Positions 1 to 6,280 of a stretch of DNA of 10,928 bases are shown here, piece by piece. Source of the stretch: CAYPEL01 sp964409635 (GTDB lineage Bacteria; Pseudomonadota; Gammaproteobacteria; DSM-19610); NCBI GenBank assembly GCA_964409635.1, contig CAYPEL010000091.1:1-10928 (forward strand), in the 5' to 3' direction. Under the pieces are notes generated by a model. That model worked only from the letters and a program-made list of their open reading frames with translations, was not told the DNA's origin and did not search any database. How positions within the stretch are numbered: the stretch's first letter is position 1; every line of letters begins with the position of its first letter. A program made the position numbers and the translations under genes.

Positions 1-54
1 GCTAAGGGTCTGGCCAGTGTCTGTTTAGTTAGTTACTGGGACAGGAGGTTAGTG

Positions 55-567
55 ATGAGAAGACGACTCTATTTTCTACTACCCGATGTTGCGCGCGCAC
101 GCCAGGTCGTGGATGAACTGTTACTGGCGCGCATTAGTGACCACCACATTCACGTACTGGCAAAAGAAGGCACCGATCTGAACGGTCTACCAGAAGCGAA
201 TATGCTGCAACGCAGCGACTTTGTGCACGGCGTTGAACTCGGACTCAGTATCGGTGGTGCTACAGGTATTGTCGTCGGTTTAGTCGCCATGACATTTCCG
301 CCTGAAGGGCTGGAGTTAGGCGGCTTGACGCTGCTGGCATGTACACTGGCTGGCGCCCTGATTGGTGCCTGGGCAGCAGGTATGATTGGCACCGATATCC
401 CGAACACCCAGCTCAAGGAGTTCGAACACGCTGTTGACGACGGTGAAATTTTGATGATGGTTGACGTTTCAAAAGATCATGTGGCTCAAATTAAGGATAT
501 GATTAAACGCCACCACCCGGAAGCAGATATGCACGGTATCGAACCTACCATGCCCGCTTTCCCGTAA
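55..567 (+). CDS. DUF1269-like glycine-zipper membrane protein
   Basis: A 170-residue protein with a soluble N-terminal part (about residues 1-55), two hydrophobic helices (about 60-80 and 88-112) and a soluble C-terminal part. The helices are rich in small residues with GxxxG-type spacing (GLSIGGATGIVVG; AGALIGAWAAG), as in glycine-zipper helical hairpins. The N-terminal part starts as a short beta strand (RRLYFLLPD) followed by a helix, which resembles the DUF1269 family of inner-membrane proteins; the second soluble part has a similar strand-helix character. The start is the ATG at 55, with AGGAGG at 43-48 and a 6-nt spacer. The GTG immediately upstream at 52 would leave only 3 nt. A strong terminator follows, so the gene probably ends its transcript. 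Function is unknown; a stress or envelope role is often assumed for the family but nothing here demonstrates it. Confidence 0.8.
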   Translation: MRRRLYFLLPDVARARQVVDELLLARISDHHIHVLAKEGTDLNGLPEANMLQRSDFVHGVELGLSIGGATGIVVGLVAMTFPPEGLELGGLTLLACTLAGALIGAWAAGMIGTDIPNTQLKEFEHAVDDGEILMMVDVSKDHVAQIKDMIKRHHPEADMHGIEPTMPAFP

Positions 568-577
568 CCTCTCCTCC

Positions 578-600
578 ATTGCGGAGCACAACTCCGCAAT
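578..600 (+). other. Stem-loop after the DUF1269-like gene
   Basis: A perfect 9-bp stem, ATTGCGGAG (578-586) with CTCCGCAAT (592-600), has a 5-nt loop and is followed by TTCTT. It lies 11 nt after the stop codon and just before a stronger terminator. It may be the first half of a tandem terminator or an mRNA 3'-end stabilising structure. Confidence 0.6.
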
Positions 601-607
601 TTCTTAC

Positions 608-638
608 CCGGAGACAGGATCACCTGTCTCCGGTTTTT
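608..638 (+). terminator. Rho-independent terminator
   Basis: A perfect 11-bp GC-rich stem, CCGGAGACAGG (608-618) with CCTGTCTCCGG (623-633), has a 4-nt loop (ATCA) and is followed directly by five T residues (634-638). This is a textbook intrinsic terminator for the gene ending at 567. Confidence 0.93.
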
Positions 639-639
639 A

Positions 640-926
640 TTGCCTGATACCGGCATCCAATCTGTGACCATCCAGCAAGAAATGTGGGCTAAGCTCTGTA
701 TTTACTTATAGTAAATGTACGTAGATTTTTCTAGAATTATGCGACACATCATTTGCAAACCTGCAGTCAATATTTCCCTGTACGCTCAGCGGCAGCCTCC
801 CTGCTGCCGATGGTCTGCAAATAATGTGTCGCATAATCAACGTACTGCCTTGTATAAAGCTATAATTCAATGTTTATTGTGCTACGCCGATAAACTGTAG
901 AACAGCCAATATGCAGGGGATTGGGT
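640..926. other. Intergenic region without a convincing gene
   Basis: Apart from the inverted-repeat structure at 736-837, this stretch holds a TATAAT hexamer at 861-866, about 60 bp before the start at 927. It could be the -10 element of the next gene, but I see no good -35 at the expected distance. A nominal open frame at 715-900 runs across the inverted repeat, has no ribosome-binding site, and is not accepted as a gene. Confidence 0.5.
736..837. repeat. 102-bp inverted-repeat structure with nested hairpin
   Basis: The 26-bp left arm at 736-761 (begins ATTATGCGACACAT) matches the reverse complement of the right arm at 812-837 (ends ATGTGTCGCATAAT) at 24 of 26 positions. Mismatched pairs are 750/823 and 758/815. 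The 50-bp centre holds a second perfect 7-bp stem, CGGCAGC (790-796) with GCTGCCG (803-809), loop 6 nt. A further short inverted match, GTACGT (717-722) with ACGTAC (840-845), lies outside. No transposase ORF, no obvious target-site duplication at the arm ends, and no T-tract directly after it. It could be a MITE- or REP-like non-autonomous element, a recombinase site, or a structured RNA; the sequence does not decide. Confidence 0.75.
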
Positions 927-1145
927 ATGACATTCATCATAGATATGATAACCGGCGAACGAATTGCTACCGACCAGCCTGTCCATAAGCGCCAAGCAGC
1001 TTCTGCAATTAATGGCCCTGCCGCCAACGAAGCACTGCTAGCGCCAAGATTGCAGCCGGTTTGCAGCCAGGAAACCACGCCATCCGCAACGCCTGAAATG
1101 ATCCCTGTAGATATTGCAGACTTGATCAGGAAATTCGAAGCATAA
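927..1145 (+). CDS. Small hypothetical protein, 72 residues
   Basis: I do not recognise this protein. It has no membrane helix or signal peptide. It begins MTFIIDMITGERIA, has a low-complexity Ala/Pro/Gln/Thr-rich middle, and ends with a compact amphipathic segment (DIADLIRKFEA). That layout suggests a short disordered protein with a helical C-terminal binding motif. The ATG at 927 is preceded by AGGGGA (915-920) with a 6-nt spacer, which supports translation and is better placed than the in-frame TTG at 921. It converges on the Rieske gene with 21 bp between stop codons. The open frame on the opposite strand (860-1078) looks like a shadow. Confidence is moderate, since short ORFs can occur by chance. 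Confidence 0.55.
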   Translation: MTFIIDMITGERIATDQPVHKRQAASAINGPAANEALLAPRLQPVCSQETTPSATPEMIPVDIADLIRKFEA

Positions 1146-1159
1146 CCTGTTCGCGTATT

Positions 1160-1175
1160 GGCGCTATCACGCGCC
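1160..1175 (+). terminator. Weak hairpin between convergent genes
   Basis: A short stem, GGCGC (1160-1164) with GCGCC (1171-1175), loop 6 nt, is followed by CGTTT. It sits between the stop of the small hypothetical gene and the end of the Rieske gene and overlaps the latter's stop codon. It is a possible weak terminator for the plus-strand gene; the T-run is poor. Confidence 0.25.
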
Positions 1176-1520
1176 CGTTTCTAGCCAGATAGCATCATTT
1201 TCAATCACTATCTTTACCGCTGTCAGCCGCTCTCCCGTACAGGGGCCTGACACACACAAGCCCGTTTCAATTTGAAACAGTGCATCGTGGGTTGCGCATT
1301 GAATTAGATCCGCATCCATGTTCAGGAACTGATCGGGCATCCAGTCCAGCGGACCCCCGGTATGAGGGCAGCTGTTTCTGTAGGCAAACACCGCCTGACC
1401 CAGGCGCACCAGGAACAAATCCACTGTTTCACCATTTACTTCAAGCACAAATCCGCGGCTAGCCGATTCCGGTAAGGCGTGCATTTGGCATACCAGCTTG
1501 CGGGCAGAGTCAGACTCCAT
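1167..1520 (-). CDS. Rieske [2Fe-2S] ferredoxin-like protein
   Basis: A 117-residue single-domain Rieske protein. Both cluster-binding boxes are intact: C51-P-H53-TGG and C75-AT-H78, giving the two-Cys/two-His ligand set of a Rieske [2Fe-2S] centre. The protein is the size of stand-alone Rieske ferredoxins, such as those serving dioxygenases or NirD-like proteins. It has no membrane anchor or signal peptide, so it is probably a cytoplasmic electron carrier or redox sensor. Its ATG lies 24 bp after the stop of the large cNMP/rhodanese/FGE gene on the same strand, so the two are probably co-transcribed. The Shine-Dalgarno signal is weak: AAGGA overlaps the upstream stop codon, about 20 nt from the ATG. 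A TATAAT hexamer also lies in the gap on this strand. The electron partner is not identifiable from the window. Confidence 0.88.
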   Translation of the reverse strand: MESDSARKLVCQMHALPESASRGFVLEVNGETVDLFLVRLGQAVFAYRNSCPHTGGPLDWMPDQFLNMDADLIQCATHDALFQIETGLCVSGPCTGERLTAVKIVIENDAIWLETGA

Positions 1521-1544
1521 CGTTGTTATTATAAATCAGGTTCC

Positions 1545-4500
1545 TTAGTTTCCCCTGACCACTCGAAAACCGAGGTTGTCAATCCGTGATTGTGGCACAC
1601 GGCGTGAGCGGGCCGCACTGCGCAAGGTATCCGACGGGCTGGAATAGCTGCCACCGCGAACCACATGGGCATCACAGGGCGTCAGATTAACCGCCGCACC
1701 GACTGTGCTGGCAACTTGATAATCGGGTAGAAAACAATCCTGTACCCACTCCATCACATTGCCTGCAATTTCATACACGCCAACAGAATTTGCCGGTAAG
1801 CTGCCGGCCGGAGCCGGTTTGACGCCATCCCACTTGCTGCCACAATCAAAACAGTTGGCATTGCCTACGGCCACCGGTTCATTTCCCCACCAGTAGCGGG
1901 TCACAGTCCCGGCGCGCGCTGCATACTCCCATTCGGCCTCAGTCGGCAAGCGGTAGTTGAAACCGGTCTGCTCACTGAGCCAGCGCGCATAAGCGGTAGC
2001 ATCATTCCAACTGATATTAATGACCGGCTGCCGCCCTCTTCCCCAGCCTGCATCGGCCGGAAAAGCCCGGTTAGAGGCCCGGGCAAACAGGTCATAATCG
2101 GCAAAAGTTACTTCATAATTGCCTATTGCAAACGCCGAAACTGCAACTTCGTGTTGTGGGCGTTCTCCAAAATTTGCTGAGGTCACGCTACTTCCCATCG
2201 TAAAGCTGCCTGCGGGTATCCGCACCATACTTGGTCCGCGGCCCCCATTGTCCATCACGTCACGAAACAACTTACCTGGTGTCATTTTCCTGGCCGGCTG
2301 TTCTGTGTCAGCGGCTTTCCCGGCAACAGGTGTCTCAGTCTGCACTCTGGATGTAGCCTCTATGGCTTCGATTGCAGCTACAGCTTCTGCAACTGTTGCA
2401 GTTAGATTTTCATTTTCAACGGTGACAGGATCAAGCTGCTCCGCGCTATTGCCAGACGGCTTTACAGGAACGGCCTGACTGCTTGAGTCAATCTTTTTAC
2501 TATCGGAATCCTTTACAAAGGTTGACACAGCTTTTGGCTCAACCGGTATTGCTGCCTGCTTCCCAAAATCGGGTAACCAGTACAATATAGCGGCACCAGC
2601 AATCGCACCTATTGCCAGAAAAAGCTTCCATTTACCACCAAATCCCGCATCGGATACTAAGTCGTCATCCTCTATTAGCTCACCGGCAATCATCTTTTTA
2701 TCCGATCCGGTGCGAGTATTTTCTGCAACATCCGCCAACTGTGCAGCCTCCCGGTCATTATCCGGCGGCGAGGTATACATTACAGGTGTGACGGTGATTT
2801 CTGTTTCACTGGCTTCCTGAATGGCCTGTTCCAGCCCTGCAGCCTCAGTCTTCCAGCGCGTGATTTCCTGCTCCGCAAAGACTCGCTGCGCGGTTTCTGC
2901 ATCGAGCTCGGTTTTAAGTTGCGTAATGGCTTCCTGCATTTCAGACTCTGCTGATACCGGTTCCATGGCTTCTAGCCCACGGCTCACTTCGAGCTCAGCA
3001 CGCAATTGATCAGCCTCCTGCCGGGCTTGCTGTGAGTCTGTCTGATGCGTATCGCGTTCGCTGGCTACTTGATCCAGTTGCGACCGCAGCGCGCTGAGTT
3101 CCTGATCTTTCTCATTTTCAGCGTCATGCTGTGTTGCAATCGATGCCTGTATATCTGCCTTGACTGACGTGGTGAGTTCATCGATTTGTTGTTGCACTGC
3201 CTCACGCTCAGACTCGAGTGAAACTTCAAGCGACTTGATTCTCTTCTCCCGTTCTTTCACTACCTGATGATGCGCGGTTTTTATCTGACTCTCTTCAGCC
3301 GTCGCTTGTTCAAGCTGCTGGCGGGCATCGGCAAGCTCCTGCGCAAGGCTGGCCTGCGCCTCTATGCCCGCAGGTGTATCACCGTTTTTTGCGAGCGCAA
3401 ATTCATAATCCTGGCGCAGTTGGGTATTTTCTTTTTCCAGGGTGCGCAGGCGGTGGGTAAGACGGGTTTGCTGGTTGAGTGTATTCTGTTGTTCGTTCTG
3501 GGTACGCGCCAGCGCTTCACGGGCGGTATCCAGGCTCGAGGCGCTGTCCTGACTCTCCTGCAGCACCTTGGCCATTTCGTCTGTTTGATGCCGTAATTCG
3601 AGACGGGCGCTTTCCAGCTCGCTGGTTAACCTGTTCTTTTCAGCTTCAGCCTGGTCAATTTTCGCCTGATAGTCACTGATAATCGCTGCATGAGCCGCGC
3701 TTTCAGCAACTGAAACCGGCTCTGTTCCCACATCCTGCCTATCACCCTGAGTGTCTTCTGGGGCGGACTCGGCCAAATCTTCCCAGGGTACTTCCAGCAT
3801 CCCGCTTTGCAATGCAGTCGCGTCAAAACCGTGCTGGGTCAAAATAAAAGCGGCCGTCGCACTGCGACGGCCGGTATCACAGCAGGTTATATAACGTCTG
3901 TGCTGGTCAAGCTCATCCAGCCTGCCACGTAACTCCGACAGTGGCAGGTTCAAGCTACTGGGCAGCGCGCAATTTTGGTATTCATCCACTAAGCGAACAT
4001 CCAGCCAGAGCGCTCCCTGCTCCACTGCCTGACTTGCCAGTGCGTAATCGATTGACTGCACGAGTGGAACGCGGAGTAATTCATCAAAATCCTGCTTCGA
4101 CACACGCATCAACACCCCATCCGTCAACATTGTGACAGTTGCATTTCGTTGGGTTCCTGCGACCAGTGCATCCTCTCCAAAACAGGCACCGTCTGATAAC
4201 TCCGCCAGCAACACAGCCTTATCCTCAACTGCACCCTGGCGCGTTACTGACAGGCGTCCTTGCTTTACAACGTAGAAAGTTTCACCCGCTGAGCCTTCTT
4301 CAACGACAACCTCACCCGCTGAAACCGGCATAGACTCCATACTCGACAATAATTGCTGGATATTGACCGGCGAGAGGCGAGAAAATGTCTCCGACTGTAA
4401 TAACCGGGTTAACCAGTCATCATCATGGTTAGCGGCAATTTCCTCTACGTTGTAGCCGGTCGATTCACTCCAGGCGAGTAAAGCATCCAGACGGCTGGAA

Positions 4501-4826
4501 GCAATCTTTACAACTGTCGCTTTTTCCACCGCCCTGACAGATAATTGGCGCGGTTGTGTATGTGCCAAAGGGTGCTTTGACGCCTTACTTTTTACGGATA
4601 GTTTACTGGCCGCCTTGCCGTTAGAATCGCTAAACTCGACAACACCTGCCAGTAAATAAATTGTTTGATCGTCCCTGTCACCCGCTTTGAATACAAAATC
4701 ACCCGCAGCTATTTCCTCGATTGCAGCATTTTTTGCCAGCTCATGAAGATGCGAGTCCGACAGTGCATCCAGTGGCACAAAACCACGCAACACACTATTA
4801 TTTAAAGATTTTTCAGCTAATTCCAT
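1545..4826 (-). CDS. cNMP-binding/rhodanese/coiled-coil/TM/FGE-like fusion protein
   Basis: A 1093-residue multidomain protein. Residues ~16-120 form a degenerate cyclic-nucleotide-binding fold (GDFVFKAGDRDDQTIYLLAG) with no recognisable phosphate-binding cassette. Residues ~143-250 form a second, better-preserved one with FGEDALVAGTQRNATV (E218, R227). Residues ~258-350 form a rhodanese domain with LDVR and the active-site loop C316-DTGRRS. Residues ~380-675 are a long Glu/Gln-rich coiled coil. A single hydrophobic helix at ~733-751 is followed by a Ser/Pro/Val-rich linker. Residues ~865-1091 are an FGE/SUMF1-type domain (IPAGSFTMG, RLPTEAEWEYAARAG, GNVMEWVQDC, VVRGGSY, NLGFRVVRG). The catalytic cysteine pair of true formylglycine-generating enzymes is absent: the segment GGSYSSPSDTLRSAARS has none. 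There is no N-terminal signal peptide, so the N-terminal two-thirds should be cytoplasmic and the FGE-like domain periplasmic. It may be a transmembrane sensor or scaffold. GGTG lies just before the ATG at 4826. The Rieske gene follows in the same unit. Confidence 0.92.
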   Translation of the reverse strand: MELAEKSLNNSVLRGFVPLDALSDSHLHELAKNAAIEEIAAGDFVFKAGDRDDQTIYLLAGVVEFSDSNGKAASKLSVKSKASKHPLAHTQPRQLSVRAVEKATVVKIASSRLDALLAWSESTGYNVEEIAANHDDDWLTRLLQSETFSRLSPVNIQQLLSSMESMPVSAGEVVVEEGSAGETFYVVKQGRLSVTRQGAVEDKAVLLAELSDGACFGEDALVAGTQRNATVTMLTDGVLMRVSKQDFDELLRVPLVQSIDYALASQAVEQGALWLDVRLVDEYQNCALPSSLNLPLSELRGRLDELDQHRRYITCCDTGRRSATAAFILTQHGFDATALQSGMLEVPWEDLAESAPEDTQGDRQDVGTEPVSVAESAAHAAIISDYQAKIDQAEAEKNRLTSELESARLELRHQTDEMAKVLQESQDSASSLDTAREALARTQNEQQNTLNQQTRLTHRLRTLEKENTQLRQDYEFALAKNGDTPAGIEAQASLAQELADARQQLEQATAEESQIKTAHHQVVKEREKRIKSLEVSLESEREAVQQQIDELTTSVKADIQASIATQHDAENEKDQELSALRSQLDQVASERDTHQTDSQQARQEADQLRAELEVSRGLEAMEPVSAESEMQEAITQLKTELDAETAQRVFAEQEITRWKTEAAGLEQAIQEASETEITVTPVMYTSPPDNDREAAQLADVAENTRTGSDKKMIAGELIEDDDLVSDAGFGGKWKLFLAIGAIAGAAILYWLPDFGKQAAIPVEPKAVSTFVKDSDSKKIDSSSQAVPVKPSGNSAEQLDPVTVENENLTATVAEAVAAIEAIEATSRVQTETPVAGKAADTEQPARKMTPGKLFRDVMDNGGRGPSMVRIPAGSFTMGSSVTSANFGERPQHEVAVSAFAIGNYEVTFADYDLFARASNRAFPADAGWGRGRQPVINISWNDATAYARWLSEQTGFNYRLPTEAEWEYAARAGTVTRYWWGNEPVAVGNANCFDCGSKWDGVKPAPAGSLPANSVGVYEIAGNVMEWVQDCFLPDYQVASTVGAAVNLTPCDAHVVRGGSYSSPSDTLRSAARSRRVPQSRIDNLGFRVVRGN

Positions 4827-5299
4827 AATTCACCAAGCCACTCTTGCATTAATAAAACAGGTGAGAACATCGACCGTTCTGATCGCCTTGTTAGCGGCCG
4901 GTTGTGCTTGTGACTTAGCCGGATCAGGCCCGAACCTGGCAATAATTCTCAGCGCTCCGGTCTTCGATATAAAAACCTTTGGAGCTAATAATTAATTGCC
5001 AACAGGTTGAAAATTTAATTTGTAACAGCAACCATAAATTGTTGCTGGAAAGATTTACATTTTAGGAAAGTATTTAGAAGACAAGCACCACCGGATTAAA
5101 CTGAAGGTAGTTTTCTTGGTTATTATTTAGCCAACCAGTCGCTATCCGCCGTCGTGAATAACGCCAACCAATAATTCTTCAACTTCTATTTGAACAGTAA
5201 ATATAGCTATAAAATTGCAATTAGTGCTTTACTTTTTTTCGCATTGCGTTATCTTTGCAGCGTTACTGTCCCAGCCAAACTTTATTGAGGAGTCAATGT
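4827..5299. promoter_or_regulatory. Divergent intergenic region, 473 bp
   Basis: This AT-rich stretch must carry the promoters of the large minus-strand gene and the plus-strand HU-family gene. I could not place a convincing -35/-10 pair for either; TATAAA at 5208-5213 is a candidate -10 for the HU gene without a good -35. A 7-bp hairpin, CAGCAAC (5026-5032) with GTTGCTG (5041-5047), is present. GGTTG at 5005-5009 could pair alternatively with CAACC at 5029-5033. No ORF, tRNA or long repeat was seen. Confidence 0.4.
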
Positions 5300-5665
5300 A
5301 TGGCCGTTAAGAAAAAGAGAGCAACAAAGAAAACAACTGCGCGGAAAAAAACCGACGCAGTAAAGAAACCGACAACCAAGTCAGAATCCTTTTCCTACAT
5401 AGCCGATAAAACCGGTTTAACTAAAAAAGATGTCGGCGCTGTATTCGACGCAATGAGCGGCCTCATCAAGCGTGACCTGAAACGGAACGGCCCAGGTGTA
5501 TACTCAGTTCCGGGCTTGATGAAAATTAAAGTCGTCCGTAAACCGGCTACCAAGTCGCGTAAAGGCATCAACCCTTTCACCGGCGAAGCAATGACGTTCA
5601 AAGCCAAACCAGCCCGGAACGTTGTCAAGGTACTGGCGCTTAAAGCATTGAAAGATATGGTTTAA
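5300..5665 (+). CDS. HU-family DNA-binding protein with Lys-rich N-terminal tail
   Basis: A 121-residue nucleoid-associated protein. Residues ~30-121 match the HU/IHF fold: two N-terminal helices (SYIADKTGLTKKDVGAVFDA), a beta segment with GPGVYSVPGLMKIKV, the DNA-minor-groove arm ending in INPFTGE (N91, P92), and the C-terminal helix (VLALKALKDMV). The family's usual arm motif is RNPxTG, so the proline expected to intercalate is kept. Residues 2-28 form an extra tail with 12 Lys/Arg, in repeated Lys-Lys pairs with Thr and Ala, recalling histone-H1-like tails; HU is normally about 90 residues. The start is the ATG at 5300, with AGGAG at 5288-5292 and a 7-nt spacer. The upstream in-frame ATG at 5255 lacks a ribosome-binding site. 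It is probably a single-gene transcript, converging on the TerB-like gene. Confidence 0.88.
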   Translation: MAVKKKRATKKTTARKKTDAVKKPTTKSESFSYIADKTGLTKKDVGAVFDAMSGLIKRDLKRNGPGVYSVPGLMKIKVVRKPATKSRKGINPFTGEAMTFKAKPARNVVKVLALKALKDMV

Positions 5666-5706
5666 AATAGAAATCATAACCCTGTGTAAAAACAGGTCTA
5701 TTTGTT

Positions 5707-5734
5707 AAGGCAGCTCTTATTGGCTGCCTTTCTT
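5707..5734 (+). terminator. Candidate terminator between convergent genes
   Basis: A perfect 8-bp stem, AAGGCAGC (5707-5714) with GCTGCCTT (5723-5730), loop 8 nt, is followed by TCTT. It lies 41 nt after the HU-family stop and overlaps the last codons and stop of the convergent TerB-like gene. It is a plausible terminator for the HU transcript. Confidence 0.6.
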
Positions 5735-6196
5735 ATGCGCTTTATTTTGTTCTTCCACACGGTGCTTGGCCCGGATGAAATCCCGGTGGGGCACATGAAT
5801 AAGCTCGGCTATTTTACGCACCATAGCCTCTTCCTGGCAGTCCATATGATCGTCTGCAAACACAACCTGCCAGAGCATTTCAACCACCCTGGCTTTTTCC
5901 TGGGGTGAAAAATGCTGATTAATTAGCCCCGTGAACTGGTAAAGAGAGACAGATGATTCAACTTCCTGTTCGGCCAGCTCTGCAAGCTCCCGGGTTTGGC
6001 TTTCAGAAAGCTGGAAAATCTTCTGGATCGACGCCTCAACGGCCTGCCTTTCCACATCATGTACTTCAAAATCAGCGCGTGTGATCTCGAACATCAGCGC
6101 TGCCGTAGCAAGCTTCAATTCATGTTCATTACGCTCGTCACCCTCGGTAACGGCATTTATTTGCAGGTTAAAAAAATCTTGTATACGCTTAAGCAA
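5717..6196 (-). CDS. TerB-like (COG4103-type) protein
   Basis: A 159-residue, mainly helical acidic cytoplasmic protein resembling the TerB family of tellurite-resistance-associated proteins. The layout is an N-terminal helix (MLKRIQDFFN), then two related acidic motifs: RADFEVHDVERQAV (about 40-53) and FADDHMDCQEEAMV (about 113-126). Together they give the internal pseudo-symmetry and Asp/Glu cluster that TerB uses to bind metal ions. The start codon is TTG at 6196-6194. GGAGAG (plus-strand positions 6205-6210) lies 8 nt upstream on the minus strand, and no earlier in-frame start is better placed. It follows the S8 protease on the same strand after 84 bp of AT-rich sequence without a terminator, so it could be read from that operon or from its own promoter. 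Family members are often stand-alone proteins of unknown function; no other ter gene is nearby, so a tellurite role is not implied. Confidence 0.82.
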   Translation of the reverse strand: MLKRIQDFFNLQINAVTEGDERNEHELKLATAALMFEITRADFEVHDVERQAVEASIQKIFQLSESQTRELAELAEQEVESSVSLYQFTGLINQHFSPQEKARVVEMLWQVVFADDHMDCQEEAMVRKIAELIHVPHRDFIRAKHRVEEQNKAHKKGSQ

Positions 6197-6234
6197 TAGA
6201 GGAACTCTCCGGAATCAAGGCTCATCAAAATATA

Positions 6235-6246
6235 CTAATAAATTAG
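6235..6246. promoter_or_regulatory. 12-bp palindrome upstream of the TerB-like gene
   Basis: CTAAT (6235-6239) and ATTAG (6242-6246) form an interrupted palindrome 39 bp before the TTG start, inside an AT-rich gap that could hold a promoter. It is a possible operator, but chance is likely in such AT-rich sequence. Confidence 0.2.
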
Positions 6247-6280
6247 AGATTGCTTAGTTAACAAATCAACAAATAATAAT

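Noticed and set aside
715..900. 61-codon plus-strand open frame
   Set aside because: It runs through both arms of the inverted repeat, has no ribosome-binding site, and its product (Cys/His/Arg-rich with no motif) looks like translated non-coding sequence.
860..1078. 72-codon minus-strand open frame opposite the small hypothetical gene
   Set aside because: No ribosome-binding site was seen. The plus-strand frame has a well-placed AGGGGA and a more protein-like C-terminus.
1545..1700. Diversity-generating-retroelement variable region at the 3' end of the FGE-like domain
   Set aside because: Such domains are known targets, but I see no reverse transcriptase, accessory gene or near-copy template repeat in the window.
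2119..2478. 119-codon plus-strand open frame inside the fusion gene
   Set aside because: Antisense shadow of the Ala/Val/Thr-rich linker and FGE-like region; no start signals.
5717..6196. Tellurite-resistance operon
   Set aside because: Only a TerB-like protein is present. No terA, terC, terD, terE or terZ neighbours were seen, and COG4103-type proteins are widespread outside such operons.
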